A DNA stretch of 40,148 nucleotides from Actinomycetes bacterium (GTDB taxonomy: Bacteria; Actinomycetota; Actinomycetes; Streptosporangiales; Streptosporangiaceae), in assembly GCA_021792405.1 (NCBI GenBank), contig JAJYUU010000026.1:1-40148 (forward strand). The letters are read 5' to 3'. A program made the translations under genes and the position numbers. Under the pieces are notes generated by a model. The model had not been told where the DNA came from and searched no databases. It saw only the letters and a list, made by a program, of their open reading frames with translations. This document shows, in pieces, positions 14,864 to 22,903 of this stretch (positions within the stretch are counted from its first letter, which is position 1; every line of letters starts with the position of its first letter).

Positions 14864-14934
14864 GTGGCCGGGCAGGACCGGCTGTCAGGCTGCGGCGCTG
14901 TCTGCGCCCGCCCAGGTGAGCCTTCGGCTGTTTG

Positions 14935-15231
14935 TCAGCGGTGCGCAAACCGGCCGGACCGCCGGGAACCGCCGGACTGCCCGCTGATCAGGTGGTAGGC
15001 CAGCAGGAGGACCGCCGCGCCGGCGATCGCGGTGAGCCAGGTGGACAAGTTGAAGAACCCCTGCAGGCTGTGGATGTGGAAGAGCTTAGTGGCTGCCCAG
15101 CCGCCGCCTAGCGCGCCGGCGATGCCGATCAGGCAGGTGAGGATCAGGCCCTGTGATCTCTTTCCGGGGATAATCATGTTGGCGAGCAGCCCTGCGCCCA
15201 GGCCGAGAACGATCCATGCGATGACGCCCAT
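14935..15231 (-). CDS. GlsB/YeaQ/YmgE family stress-response membrane protein
   Basis: A 98-residue integral membrane protein with three hydrophobic segments (about residues 1-20, 30-50 with GIAGALGGGWAA, and 65-88). The Gly-rich IAWIVLGLGAGLLANMIIPGK and the GIAGALGGG loop are characteristic of the transglycosylase-associated (GlsB/YeaQ/YmgE) family, which is linked to envelope and general stress but lacks a defined activity. ATG 15231 is chosen over GTG 15234 because AAGGAG lies 6 bp before it. The C-terminus is a Ser/Arg-rich tail (GGSRRSGRF). Confidence 0.88.
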   Translation of the reverse strand: MGVIAWIVLGLGAGLLANMIIPGKRSQGLILTCLIGIAGALGGGWAATKLFHIHSLQGFFNLSTWLTAIAGAAVLLLAYHLISGQSGGSRRSGRFAHR

Positions 15232-15337
15232 CACCGACTCCTTAGTCAGCTGACCAGGTCACGTACGCGGCAGGTCAGTCATGCTGGGTAGATCGCGGTG
15301 GGAGAGAATTGCCCGCACCGTTTCCGTGTACGAGGAA

Positions 15338-15369
15338 ACAAAAAATCCGGGCCCGCCTGCGGGTCCGGA
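15338..15369 (-). terminator. Canonical rho-independent terminator (minus strand)
   Basis: Read on the minus strand, TCCGGACCCGC and GCGGGCCCGGA form a ten-pair stem with a four-base loop, followed at once by six T residues. It ends transcription of the minus-strand regulator remnant upstream of it and insulates the GlsB-like gene. A U-tract terminator this clean is uncommon in the window. Confidence 0.75.
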
Positions 15370-15399
15370 GCTTCAATCTTCAGACTACACTGCCCTGAC

Positions 15400-15640
15400 C
15401 CCGGGGGGATAGCGCGCCGCTGGAAAGGCCGAGCCGGAACACGCCGGTTGCAGGCTGTACGCCGGTCGGCGCGCGATCCCGGCGGCGGTCGCCGTTCCCG
15501 GTGCCGTCCGCTGCCGAGGCTCGCCGCGACGTCTCGCAGTCGCGCGCCGGGGTCGGGGTGATGCACACCAGCACCCCGGCGTGGCTGGTCAGGAACTTCA
15601 AGCACTCCGCGCCCAGCGACTGTTCCGTAATTCTAGAAAT
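15400..15640 (-). pseudogene. Frameshifted winged-helix transcriptional regulator
   Basis: Three minus-strand frames carry consecutive parts of one small wHTH family that is common in actinobacteria. One gives KFLTSHAGVLVCI, the next gives DPGARLRDVAASLG, and the third gives RRPAYSLQPA, where the family shows the wing and GRRN-x-Y segment. The recognition helix (ITERTAYGIV in intact relatives, from memory) is missing. At least two frameshifts or a deletion have occurred, so no full product is possible. A perfect terminator follows the gene, which suggests it was once an expressed unit. Confidence 0.55.
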
Positions 15641-15783
15641 GAATCGCGCGTTTCATGTTTCATGCATAAACTAAAAGCAGACCCGGACAGTCAGCAGCCG
15701 ACGGCTGCAACGAGATCGGGTCACTCAACGGATGCCCGGCCAGACTTCAGCGGCCCGCCTCCGCTGGCGAAGGAAGCACCGCC

Positions 15784-16155
15784 ATGACCGAGCAACCATC
15801 ACCCGAGAGCGCTACCACGACGATGCCGCCGCAGTCCGCCAACGGCACATCCCCCCAGCTGCCACCCGCTGCCCCGGCGCGTAAGTCCGGGCGGACGCGC
15901 ACCCGGATCAGCGGCATGCGGACCAGCCTCATCGCCGGCTTCGCCGTCCTGATCGTGGTGATGATCTTCATCATCCAGAACGCGCATGCCGTGAACATCA
16001 GCTTCCTGGGTGCGCACCTGCGCCTGTCGCTGGCCGTAGCGCTGCTCCTCGCCGCCATCGCCGGCGCGCTGATCATGGCGGCCGCGGGCACCGCCCGCAT
16101 CACCCAGCTGCGAAAGATCATGCGCCGCGACCGGCGCAACCCCGAGCCCAGCTGA
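15784..16155 (+). CDS. LapA-domain (DUF1049) membrane protein
   Basis: A 123-residue protein with a Pro/Thr-rich cytoplasmic N-terminus (1-45), a first TM helix (about 48-67), the typical IIQNAHAVNISFLGAHLRLS linker, a second TM helix (about 80-102), and a basic tail ending RKIMRRDRRN. The QN-x3-V-x-I-x-FLG pattern is diagnostic of the lipopolysaccharide-assembly LapA/DUF1049 family. In monoderm actinobacteria these proteins have no known LPS role. ATG 15784 has GAAGGAAG upstream. It stands alone and is convergent with the GAF-ANTAR gene. Confidence 0.87.
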   Translation: MTEQPSPESATTTMPPQSANGTSPQLPPAAPARKSGRTRTRISGMRTSLIAGFAVLIVVMIFIIQNAHAVNISFLGAHLRLSLAVALLLAAIAGALIMAAAGTARITQLRKIMRRDRRNPEPS

Positions 16156-16211
16156 CACACCGACCGCCGGTGCCTCTTTGCGCGCGAAGGGAAAGGCGCG
16201 TAATCGCGCCG

Positions 16212-16250
16212 TGTTGCTCCGGGCCTCGGTAGCCGCATCCGCGTCGTTCG
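16212..16250 (+). repeat. Dispersed repeat, copy 2
   Basis: Partner of the copy at 14151. TGTTGCTCCG then GGCCTCGGT is followed by a loosely similar GC-rich segment. It lies between the convergent LapA-like and GAF-ANTAR genes. Confidence 0.35.
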
Positions 16251-16291
16251 GCCCGGGCGCGCGAAGGCGCGGTGTCACGCTACGCGGATCA

Positions 16292-17059
16292 TCACCCTCG
16301 CGCCGGGCGGTCAGCGCCGCGCCGGTTTCTAGCGGGGCCATCGGCGAGCATGTCCGCAGTGCCGCTGATGACATCGGCGGCAAGCTGGGTGAGCGGGTAG
16401 TTGTGGTTGCGCGAGTAGGCCCGCAGCACGATAAATGCCTGATCGGGGGTCACCCGCATCCGCTCGGCGAGGACGCCCTTGGCCTGCTCGATGATCACCC
16501 GGCTGTTCAGGGCCACCTGCAGCTGCCCGGCTACCAGTTCCTGCTCGCGAGTGGCGCGTTCCTGCAGGATGCCGATGGTCGCCACGTCGACCAGCGCCCT
16601 GGCCGCCCGCGCCACTGCCGGATCCAGGCCATCCGGCACGGCGCCGAACAGGTTGAGCGTGCCGATGACCTGCTCACGCAGCCGCATCGGGATGGCGTGC
16701 ACCGCGGCGAAGCCCATCTCGCTGGCGGCCGCCGCGAACCGCGGCCACCGGGCCGCTGCGCCCGCGGCGATGTCGGCGACGATGACCGGCTGCCCGGTGC
16801 GATAGCTGTCCAGGCACGGGCCCTCGTCGTTCTGGATCTGGAACAGCTCCAGGACCCGTGCCTGCTCGGTCGAGGCGGCCACCAGCTGCAACGTCCCGCG
16901 GGCATCGGCCAGCAGCAGTCCCGCCGCGTCCACTTCCAGCAGCTCCACGCACCGCTCGGTCAGCATGTGCAGGAACTCCATCAGGTCAAAGCCGCCGACC
17001 AGCGTGTCCGCCAGCTCAACGAACGTGTGCGCGAGGCGCTGGTCCACTATCGCCGCCAT
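16292..17059 (-). CDS. GAF-ANTAR RNA-binding antiterminator (second of pair)
   Basis: A 255-residue regulator. An N-terminal GAF sensor domain (about 10-165; TFVELADTLVGGFDLMEFLH..., NDEGPCLDSYRTGQPV) is followed by an ANTAR RNA-binding domain (about 180-240; NSRVIIEQAKGVLAERMRVT, then DQAFIVLRAYSRN). ANTAR proteins bind twin hexaloop hairpins in nascent RNA and prevent termination; the GAF ligand is unknown. ATG 17059 gives the usual N-terminus. An ATG at 17140 overlaps the upstream gene's stop by 8 bp and would add 27 atypical residues, but it would couple the two genes. Confidence 0.85.
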   Translation of the reverse strand: MAAIVDQRLAHTFVELADTLVGGFDLMEFLHMLTERCVELLEVDAAGLLLADARGTLQLVAASTEQARVLELFQIQNDEGPCLDSYRTGQPVIVADIAAGAAARWPRFAAAASEMGFAAVHAIPMRLREQVIGTLNLFGAVPDGLDPAVARAARALVDVATIGILQERATREQELVAGQLQVALNSRVIIEQAKGVLAERMRVTPDQAFIVLRAYSRNHNYPLTQLAADVISGTADMLADGPARNRRGADRPARG

Positions 17060-17132
17060 GATGCCAGGGTAGCCTTCTGCGCCACTCGCTGATACCGCAG
17101 CAACACAGCCGTTACCGTAACGCGGGAAGGAG

Positions 17133-17849
17133 TCAGGCATCCGTGCTGGCGCCGGGATCGAAGCGCAGCCGGCGGCTCACCACATCGCCCGCGACGTCGC
17201 CAACAGGGGCGCTGGCCGCGAAGGCGTACGCCCGCAGCCGCGCAAGGGCTTCCGCCAGGCTCACGTCCAGCTGCACCGAGATCATCCCGGTCGCCTGGTA
17301 CACCACCGCCCGGCGGTCCGACAGCCCGTCCAGCGGCCGGTAACCCGGCGACCCGCTGATGCCCGAGGAGGCATCCATCATCAACTGCAGGGCGACGTCA
17401 GCGAACACCAGCACATCGGCGAGTTCCCCGGCCGACAGCGGTCCCGGCAGCGCCCGGTACAGAGACAGCACGCCGACCCGGATAGCCCCAGTCTGCAGCG
17501 GCAGCGCGAACATCGCGTGCGCACCGGCCGCCAGCGCCTCCGGCACGAACCCGGGCCACCGCGCCGCAGCCGACTCCAGGTCCGCGACCAGCACCGGCGA
17601 ACCCAGCGTGAACTCATCCGCGCCCGGACCCTCCCCAGCAGCGAACTGCAACTCCTCCAGCCGGGCACTCAGCTCGTCAGAGGCGAACAGCGGCTCGCTG
17701 ACCAGCAGGCTGCTCATCGCCGTCACGCTCGCGCCATCCACTCCGAGATGGCGCACCGCCGCAGTGCACACCGCAGCCACCGACACCGGCCCATCGCCCT
17801 CGTGCGCCGCCGCGATCCACGCCCAGACCTTGACCGTCCGATCGCTCAC
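17133..17849 (-). CDS. GAF-ANTAR regulator (first of pair)
   Basis: A 238-residue protein with a GAF domain (about 20-160; FAAGEGPGADEF, SPVLVADLESAAARWPGF) and a C-terminal ANTAR-like helical domain (about 170-225; DRRAVVYQATGMISVQLDVS then EALARLRAYAFAAS). The ANTAR part is more divergent than in its neighbour, keeping the A-x3-Y/IQATGMI core. GTG 17849 is chosen because GGGGGAG lies 5 bp upstream. It sits just upstream of the other GAF-ANTAR gene on the same strand; the tandem suggests divergence after duplication or a paired sensor. The RNA target is unknown. Confidence 0.83.
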   Translation of the reverse strand: MSDRTVKVWAWIAAAHEGDGPVSVAAVCTAAVRHLGVDGASVTAMSSLLVSEPLFASDELSARLEELQFAAGEGPGADEFTLGSPVLVADLESAAARWPGFVPEALAAGAHAMFALPLQTGAIRVGVLSLYRALPGPLSAGELADVLVFADVALQLMMDASSGISGSPGYRPLDGLSDRRAVVYQATGMISVQLDVSLAEALARLRAYAFAASAPVGDVAGDVVSRRLRFDPGASTDA

Positions 17850-18018
17850 CACCACTCCCCCATCCTGGACCAGCCAGAAGCGCAGCGAGTACCGGCTCCT
17901 TTTCAAGAGCCGCGGGTTCGGGCCTGCCGAGTGCCGCAGTGCAGGCCCCCGCGCCTCTGGACATTGCAAGGCACGAAGTGGCTCGCGAGCCGCTGGCTGG
18001 CAGCTGCGCGCCGCGCGT

Positions 18019-18882
18019 TCAGCGCGACTGGGGCAGCTTGACCGGGCCCTTCCGGCCAGCGGCCGCGGACGGCGGCGGCACGACCGGCCCGATGTCGCCG
18101 TCCGGAGCCTCGTCCAGGTCGACGATCACCGGTGCGTGGTCACTCGGGCCGGCGCCCTTCCTTGCCTGCCGGTCGACCCAGGCCGCCCGGACCCGGCTGG
18201 CCACGCTGCTGGTGCCCAGCACCAGGTCGATCCGCATGCCGAGATCCTGGTGGAACATCCCGGCCCGGTAGTCCCAGTAGGTGAACACCCGCTGGCTGGG
18301 CCATCGCTCGCGGACCACGTCACGCAGGCCGGCCGACAGCAGGCTGGCCAGTGCTGCCCGCTCCGGCTCGGTAACGTGAGTCTGCCCAACATAGGCCGCC
18401 GGGTCGAAGACGTCGCTGTCGGCCGGGGCGATATTCATGTCCCCGGCCACGATGGCGGCATCCGGGCCTGCCCGGACCGCCTGCTCGAGCGCGGCGAGCC
18501 AGGCCAGCTTGTACCGGTAATGATCTGAGTCGGGGACCCGGCCGTTCGGCACATATACCGAGTGCACCCGGATCCCGCCGCAGGTAGCCGCGATCGCGCG
18601 GGCCTCAGGATCGGGGAAGCCGGGAGCGCCGGCCAGCCCGCGCTCTACCTCGGCCAGCCCGACTCTGGACAGGATCGCCACGCCGTTCCAGCGCGGCTCA
18701 CCGTAGACGGCCGCCTGATAGCCGCGTTCATCGAGATCGGTGCCGAGCAACTCGGAGAACGCGTCGTCGGCGAGCTTGGTCTCCTGCAGGCAGACGACGT
18801 CCGGCTGGCGCTCGTCCAGCCACGGCAGCAACCGTGGTACCCGTTGCCTGACCGAATTCACGTTCCAGGTAGCGACCCGCAC
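18019..18882 (-). CDS. xthA: Exodeoxyribonuclease III / AP endonuclease
   Basis: A 287-residue Mg-dependent exonuclease III family enzyme acting in base excision repair. The full motif set is present: TWNVNSVRQR, the LQETKL metal-binding Glu, WNGVAIL, YVPNGR, GDMNIAP with the catalytic Asp and Asn, and the terminal SDHAPV His. GTG 18882 is the start that gives the standard VRVATWNVNS beginning; upstream in-frame codons would add residues of poor quality. The C-terminal 25 residues (Pro/Gly/Lys-rich) are a non-conserved extension. It lies upstream of the GAF-ANTAR pair with a gap of about 170 bp. Confidence 0.93.
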   Translation of the reverse strand: MRVATWNVNSVRQRVPRLLPWLDERQPDVVCLQETKLADDAFSELLGTDLDERGYQAAVYGEPRWNGVAILSRVGLAEVERGLAGAPGFPDPEARAIAATCGGIRVHSVYVPNGRVPDSDHYRYKLAWLAALEQAVRAGPDAAIVAGDMNIAPADSDVFDPAAYVGQTHVTEPERAALASLLSAGLRDVVRERWPSQRVFTYWDYRAGMFHQDLGMRIDLVLGTSSVASRVRAAWVDRQARKGAGPSDHAPVIVDLDEAPDGDIGPVVPPPSAAAGRKGPVKLPQSR

Positions 18883-19038
18883 CGCGCCTACATTAGCCGC
18901 CGTGGCGGCACGCCTGAAGCGCAACCGCCAGCAGTTCGCCCGCAGGCCGCGCGGGTGCCAGGCGCCGGGTGTCCATGAAGCCCGCTCCGGTACGTCGTGG
19001 TCAAGGAGACAGTCACCGATCTAGCCGGGGAGCTATCG

Positions 19039-19306
19039 ATGAAGTACCTGCTACTGGTCTGCATGGAGCAGCCGCCCGACCCGCCGCGTGAGACCGAGGA
19101 AAACGCCGCCCGCGGCGAAGCCGACGAAACCGGCGACAACGTGGATGGCCGGCTTCGACGTGATCGAGTGCGCCAGCATGGCTGACGCCATCGAAGTTGC
19201 CGCCCTGCACCCGGCGGCCGCGTTCGGCATGATCGAGGTCCGCCCGTTTCTGGCAGTGCCGATGGCAGCAGGTTCAGCTGTGAAGCGCGAGCGAGACCCC
19301 GAGTAG
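19039..19306 (+). pseudogene. Broken DGPF/YCII-domain gene
   Basis: With GGGGAG upstream, an ATG at 19039 encodes MKYLLLVCMEQPPDPPRETE, the standard beginning of a YCII/DGPF protein. A different frame then gives FDVIECASMADAIEVAA, then HPAAAFGMIEVRPF, the standard end. The middle, including the DGPF motif itself, is deleted, and the two parts are out of frame. The 3' end overlaps the convergent VOC gene by about 30 bp. No sigma factor gene is adjacent. This is the second damaged DGPF gene in the window. Confidence 0.7.
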
Positions 19307-20053
19307 GCGCGACAGGTCCGCAGCGCGGCCAAGTTCGGCGGGGCTGAACGGCTCGTCATCGCGGCTGAAGTGCAGCGCGCCCGCCGCGCCCCTGCTGCCC
19401 TGGGCCGCCTGTCCGCTGGCCGCCGCGAGCCCGCTGGCTGCCACCAGGCGCAGCCGCGCCCCGTTCGGCCAGCTCAGCTCGGCCACCGAACGGGCTCCCG
19501 GGCCAGGCTGGCAAACCACCTCGCCCTCCAGCGCCGACTCGAACAGCCGGGTCGCGGCGGCGAGGTCATCCACGTAGTGCTCGACCAGGGTGAATGCCGA
19601 GGGCTGGCCGACCGGGCCGAGTTCGGCCGGGGCGGGCAGCCGGGGCGGCGGGCCAGACTGCTCGGCGACCTGGATCACGATGCCGAAGGCGTCCGCAGGG
19701 CGCAGGAACGCCTCTTTCCAGGCCGGATCATCGAGCCTGACCTGGACCGGCTCGATGCCGAGCGCCGCGACCCGGCGCAGGGTCCGCGTGATGTCGCTGA
19801 CGATGAAGTTCAGGTGATGCGGGCCCGGACCTCTGGTCGCGAGGAACCGCTCCAGGAAAGCCGAGTCCGGCCCCGGAGTCGGCGTGATCAGCTCGATCTT
19901 GGGGCCAGCACGGAAGCGCAGCTGGCCCCACCAGAAGCCCGGTGAGTTCCCGCCGTAGACCCACGTGCCGCCGAGCAGGCCGCCGAACAGTTTCCAGCCG
20001 TCGCCAACCGCACCGGTCCCGATGGAGACGTGATCAAGGACGGTTATCGTCAC
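19274..20053 (-). CDS. Two-module VOC (glyoxalase-like) protein
   Basis: A protein of about 259 residues built from two VOC beta-alpha-beta-beta-beta units. The first (about 1-130) contains LDHVSIGTG, a central IELITP strand and HHLNFIVSDI. The second (about 145-255) contains TLVEHYVDDLAAATRLFESA and LSWPNGARLRLV. VOC proteins bind divalent metals and catalyse lyase, epimerase or dioxygenase reactions, or bind drugs; the substrate here is not evident. The start is uncertain among TTG 20065, GTG 20059 and GTG 20053, all of which precede ITVLDHV; none has a strong ribosome site. Confidence 0.75.
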   Translation of the reverse strand: MTITVLDHVSIGTGAVGDGWKLFGGLLGGTWVYGGNSPGFWWGQLRFRAGPKIELITPTPGPDSAFLERFLATRGPGPHHLNFIVSDITRTLRRVAALGIEPVQVRLDDPAWKEAFLRPADAFGIVIQVAEQSGPPPRLPAPAELGPVGQPSAFTLVEHYVDDLAAATRLFESALEGEVVCQPGPGARSVAELSWPNGARLRLVAASGLAAASGQAAQGSRGAAGALHFSRDDEPFSPAELGRAADLSRLLGVSLALHS

Positions 20054-20305
20054 CGGCACCCGCAATTGCGCACGACGCAGATGCTAGCGGGCGCGACGGA
20101 CGCGCCCTTCCGCCGCTGCCCAGGACTGACCCTTCCTACTCCGATTGCGGTACTAAAAAGCCGCGCAACTGGCAGAGCCAAAGCTCAACCGAACGTACGG
20201 TGTATTCAGCGTGGTTGCTCCATAACCTCTCGACTTATCCGCACCCTTAGGAGTCGCCACGCCCCCTGACGCACGCTCGGCTGCACCCCGTCCCGGAAGG
20301 CGAGA

Positions 20306-21295
20306 ATGAACCCGCTCGCACGTACCCTCGCCCTACCTGCCGCGCTGCTGCTGGCGGGCGGACTGCTGGCGGGCGGACTGCTGGCCGTGGGACTGCCTGC
20401 AATCACCTCGGCGGCAGTCGGCACCACGAGGCTGTGCCACTCGCAGACCGCTCCGGTCGACGGCGGCGCGTACACGGTGGAGAACAACGAGTGGGGCTCG
20501 AGTGCGCGCGAATGCATCACCACCAACGGCAACGCCGATTTCAGGGTGGCGAACTCCTCGATCGTGAGCTCGCAGCACAGCGGGCCGGGCGGCTATCCGG
20601 CCATCTATAAGGGCTGTCACTGGGGCGCGTGCACGCCTGGCAGCGGACTTCCGATTCAGGTAGCGAACATCAGGGCCGGCACGGTGACGACCAGCTGGAG
20701 CACCGCGGAGCCCGGCGGCAGCAGTGTCTACAACGTGGCGTATGACATCTGGTTCAACCGGACGCCGACCACCGGTGGCCAGCCTGACGGCGCCGAGCTG
20801 ATGATCTGGCTGAACCACCACGGCCATGTGCGGCCTTACGGGTCGCAAGTCGCCGGCAACGTCGTCATCGGCGGCCGCAGCTACAACGTGTGGTTCGGCA
20901 ACCAGGGCTGGAACACCGTCTCCTACACGCTCACCACCCCCGCCACCTCGGTCAGCAACCTGGACCTGCGGGCGCTGGTCGCCGACGCGGTGCGCCGCGG
21001 CTACCTCAGCCGTTCGTGGTACCTGATCGACGTGGAGGCGGGCTTCGAGCTGTGGAACGGTGGCGCGAGCCTGGCGACCAGGTCGTTTTCCGTGAGCGTC
21101 GCGGGCCGCCTGGCGTCCCATGCCGTCACGAGCCCGCCTCACCCGGCCGACCACTCGACGACCGATGTGCTGGTGCGCACCGCGAGCCGGGCCATTAGGG
21201 TGACGACGATCGCGTACTTCAGGACCGGGAACCCGCCGCCGGACAGTTCGCGCGAGCGCGCGCGGCCTGGCCAGCATTCCCTACGGCGTGCGTAA
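20306..21295 (+). CDS. Secreted GH12 endoglucanase-like protein, C-terminal domain frameshifted
   Basis: A 329-residue frame. A signal peptide (about 1-37, Leu/Gly/Ala-rich, cleavage near ITSAAVG) is followed by a glycoside hydrolase 12 domain (about 43-265). The nucleophile is Glu164 in DGAELMIWLNH and the acid/base is Glu248 in AGFELWNGG; YTVENNEWG and NADFRV are also typical. GH12 enzymes cleave beta-1,4-glucans such as cellulose or xyloglucan outside the cell. After residue 270 an Ig-like segment begins (DVLVRTASRAIRVTTIAYFR), but its second half lies in another frame. The last ~30 residues shown are therefore off-frame. GGAAGG precedes the ATG. Confidence 0.85.
   Translation: MNPLARTLALPAALLLAGGLLAGGLLAVGLPAITSAAVGTTRLCHSQTAPVDGGAYTVENNEWGSSARECITTNGNADFRVANSSIVSSQHSGPGGYPAIYKGCHWGACTPGSGLPIQVANIRAGTVTTSWSTAEPGGSSVYNVAYDIWFNRTPTTGGQPDGAELMIWLNHHGHVRPYGSQVAGNVVIGGRSYNVWFGNQGWNTVSYTLTTPATSVSNLDLRALVADAVRRGYLSRSWYLIDVEAGFELWNGGASLATRSFSVSVAGRLASHAVTSPPHPADHSTTDVLVRTASRAIRVTTIAYFRTGNPPPDSSRERARPGQHSLRRA
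20351..20380 (+). repeat. 15-bp tandem duplication in the signal-peptide coding region
   Basis: CTGGCGGGCGGACTG occurs twice in tandem (20351-20365 and 20366-20380), lengthening the hydrophobic core of the signal peptide by LAGGL. Perfect identity points to a recent duplication. Confidence 0.8.
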
Positions 21296-21395
21296 CGCGC
21301 CAGCCGGAGTCCACGTCTGGGTCGGCGTCGCCGTTAGCCGCGGTAGCCGGTCGGGCACCTGCTCGACCTGGTTCACGCCGCGGATAGCCCGTCGG
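21255..21395 (+). pseudogene. Out-of-frame end of the GH12 protein's Ig-like domain
   Basis: In the +1 frame relative to the GH12 gene, the sequence reads ASIPYGVRNAPAGVHVWVGV then AVSRGSRSGTCSTWFTPR. This matches the closing strands of the Ig-like domain whose first half ends the GH12 reading frame. The switch must lie in or near the run GCGCGAGCGCGCGCGG (about 21249-21264), a likely slippage site. This frame has no early stop of its own and runs into the convergent permease gene. Confidence 0.5.
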
Positions 21396-21403
21396 CCGGC
21401 CGG

Positions 21404-22903
21404 TCAGTCGAGCAGTTCCTCGACCGGCTTCACCCCGGCGGTACCGCGACGCAAGCGCCAGAACAGCGCGGCCACATACCACAGCAGCGCCAGGCCTGCT
21501 CCGTAGGCCACGACCTTGTCAGCAGCGTGGAACGGTCCGGGTACCGACAGGACGAAGATGATCAGCGCGCTGTACAGCAGCACGAAGATGATCACCGGCC
21601 AGGCCCAGCGGCCCAGCGAGAACGCGCCGGGGATCGAGTCCAGCGTCCGCCGCTTGTACGCATAGCCGGCCGTGATGAGGAAGTAGATGATGTACGGGAT
21701 GATCGCGGTCGCCCCGACCAGCGTCGCGAACGCGCTCGCCTGCAGGTAGCCGTACCAGGTCACGCCGATGTCGACGACGGCGAAGACCAGCAGGGCGACG
21801 ATCGGCGTCTGGGTGCTGGCGTTCACCTTCCGAAGCTGCGTGCTGAACGGCAGCATGTTGTCGCGCGACATCGAGTACGCCAGCCGCGCCTGCGCGCCGG
21901 CGCCGACCACGAGAATCGCGAACATCGAGAAGATGACGAACGCGATGAACACCTTGACCAGCCAGCCCGGCAGCCAGTACCCGGCGATCGCCAGCAGCGG
22001 CAGCGGCGCGGCCTCGACGGTCTTCAGGCTCGGGATCGCGACCGTGAAGCCGATGAGCGCGATCATGCCGAGCACGGCGGACCCCGCCACCGCGACGATG
22101 ACGCCGCGCGGCACGCTTTTGCGCGGGTTGACCGCGTCTTCGGACATGTCGGCGGCGAGCTCAAACCCGACCAGCGTGAAGGCGCCCAAGAGGCCAGCCA
22201 GCGCGAAGGCGTAGATGGTCGGGTTGTGGTAGACCGAGGTGGTGCTGGTCAGGATGCCAGCACCGTACGGTGTCGGCTTGGTCTTCGCCGCCCACAGGAT
22301 GAACAGCAGCACGCCGAACACCACGGTTCCGATGATCTCGGTGAACACGGCAAGGTTGTTCACTCGCGCGGCTACCTGGATGCTGATGATGTTGATGATC
22401 ACCGGCAGCACCATCAGGATGATCGCTACCCCGAACACCAGCCGCGCGCTCGGAGCATTGACGCCGAATTCGCTGAGCAGCAGTGGCGAGGCGACGCCGA
22501 GCATGATCGCGCCGCCGCCGACACTCATGTAGAGCAAGCCGGCAAACCCCACGAACCATCCGTAGGTCGAGTTCACCAGGCGCGCGCTCCACTGGTAGGC
22601 GTATCCGGCCAGCGGGATCCGGGTGCCGAGTTCGGCGACGACGAGCGCGATCATCAAGTTGCCTACCCCGACGATCGGCCAGGTCCAGATCGCCGCCGGC
22701 CCCCAGTAGGAAAGTCCGAAGCCGTAGTTGAGGAAGATCCCGGTGGTGATCGAGATGATCGAGAACGCGATGGCGAACATCGAGAAGAAGCGCAGCGACC
22801 TGCGCAGCTCAGGCTTGTAACCCGCCTTTGCCAGGATGGCCTCCGCGCCGTTGCCGGTCGCCACGGCCGCTCCGGCCGGCCTGGCCGATTCGTCAGTGCT
22901 CAT
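21404..22903 (-). CDS. APC superfamily amino acid/amine permease
   Basis: A 499-residue transporter with about 12 hydrophobic helices, starting with FFSMFAIAFSIISITTGIF near residue 40. It belongs to the APC superfamily (amino acid/amine:cation symporters). The GFELAADMSEDAVNPRKSVP segment, between helices 6 and 8, is typical of the APC family. ATG 22903 overlaps the aminotransferase stop as ATGA and GGCGGAACC precedes it. As the last gene of the aldolase-kinase-aminotransferase operon, it probably imports the compound that the operon degrades. Substrate specificity cannot be read from the sequence. Confidence 0.9.
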   Translation of the reverse strand: MSTDESARPAGAAVATGNGAEAILAKAGYKPELRRSLRFFSMFAIAFSIISITTGIFLNYGFGLSYWGPAAIWTWPIVGVGNLMIALVVAELGTRIPLAGYAYQWSARLVNSTYGWFVGFAGLLYMSVGGGAIMLGVASPLLLSEFGVNAPSARLVFGVAIILMVLPVIINIISIQVAARVNNLAVFTEIIGTVVFGVLLFILWAAKTKPTPYGAGILTSTTSVYHNPTIYAFALAGLLGAFTLVGFELAADMSEDAVNPRKSVPRGVIVAVAGSAVLGMIALIGFTVAIPSLKTVEAAPLPLLAIAGYWLPGWLVKVFIAFVIFSMFAILVVGAGAQARLAYSMSRDNMLPFSTQLRKVNASTQTPIVALLVFAVVDIGVTWYGYLQASAFATLVGATAIIPYIIYFLITAGYAYKRRTLDSIPGAFSLGRWAWPVIIFVLLYSALIIFVLSVPGPFHAADKVVAYGAGLALLWYVAALFWRLRRGTAGVKPVEELLD

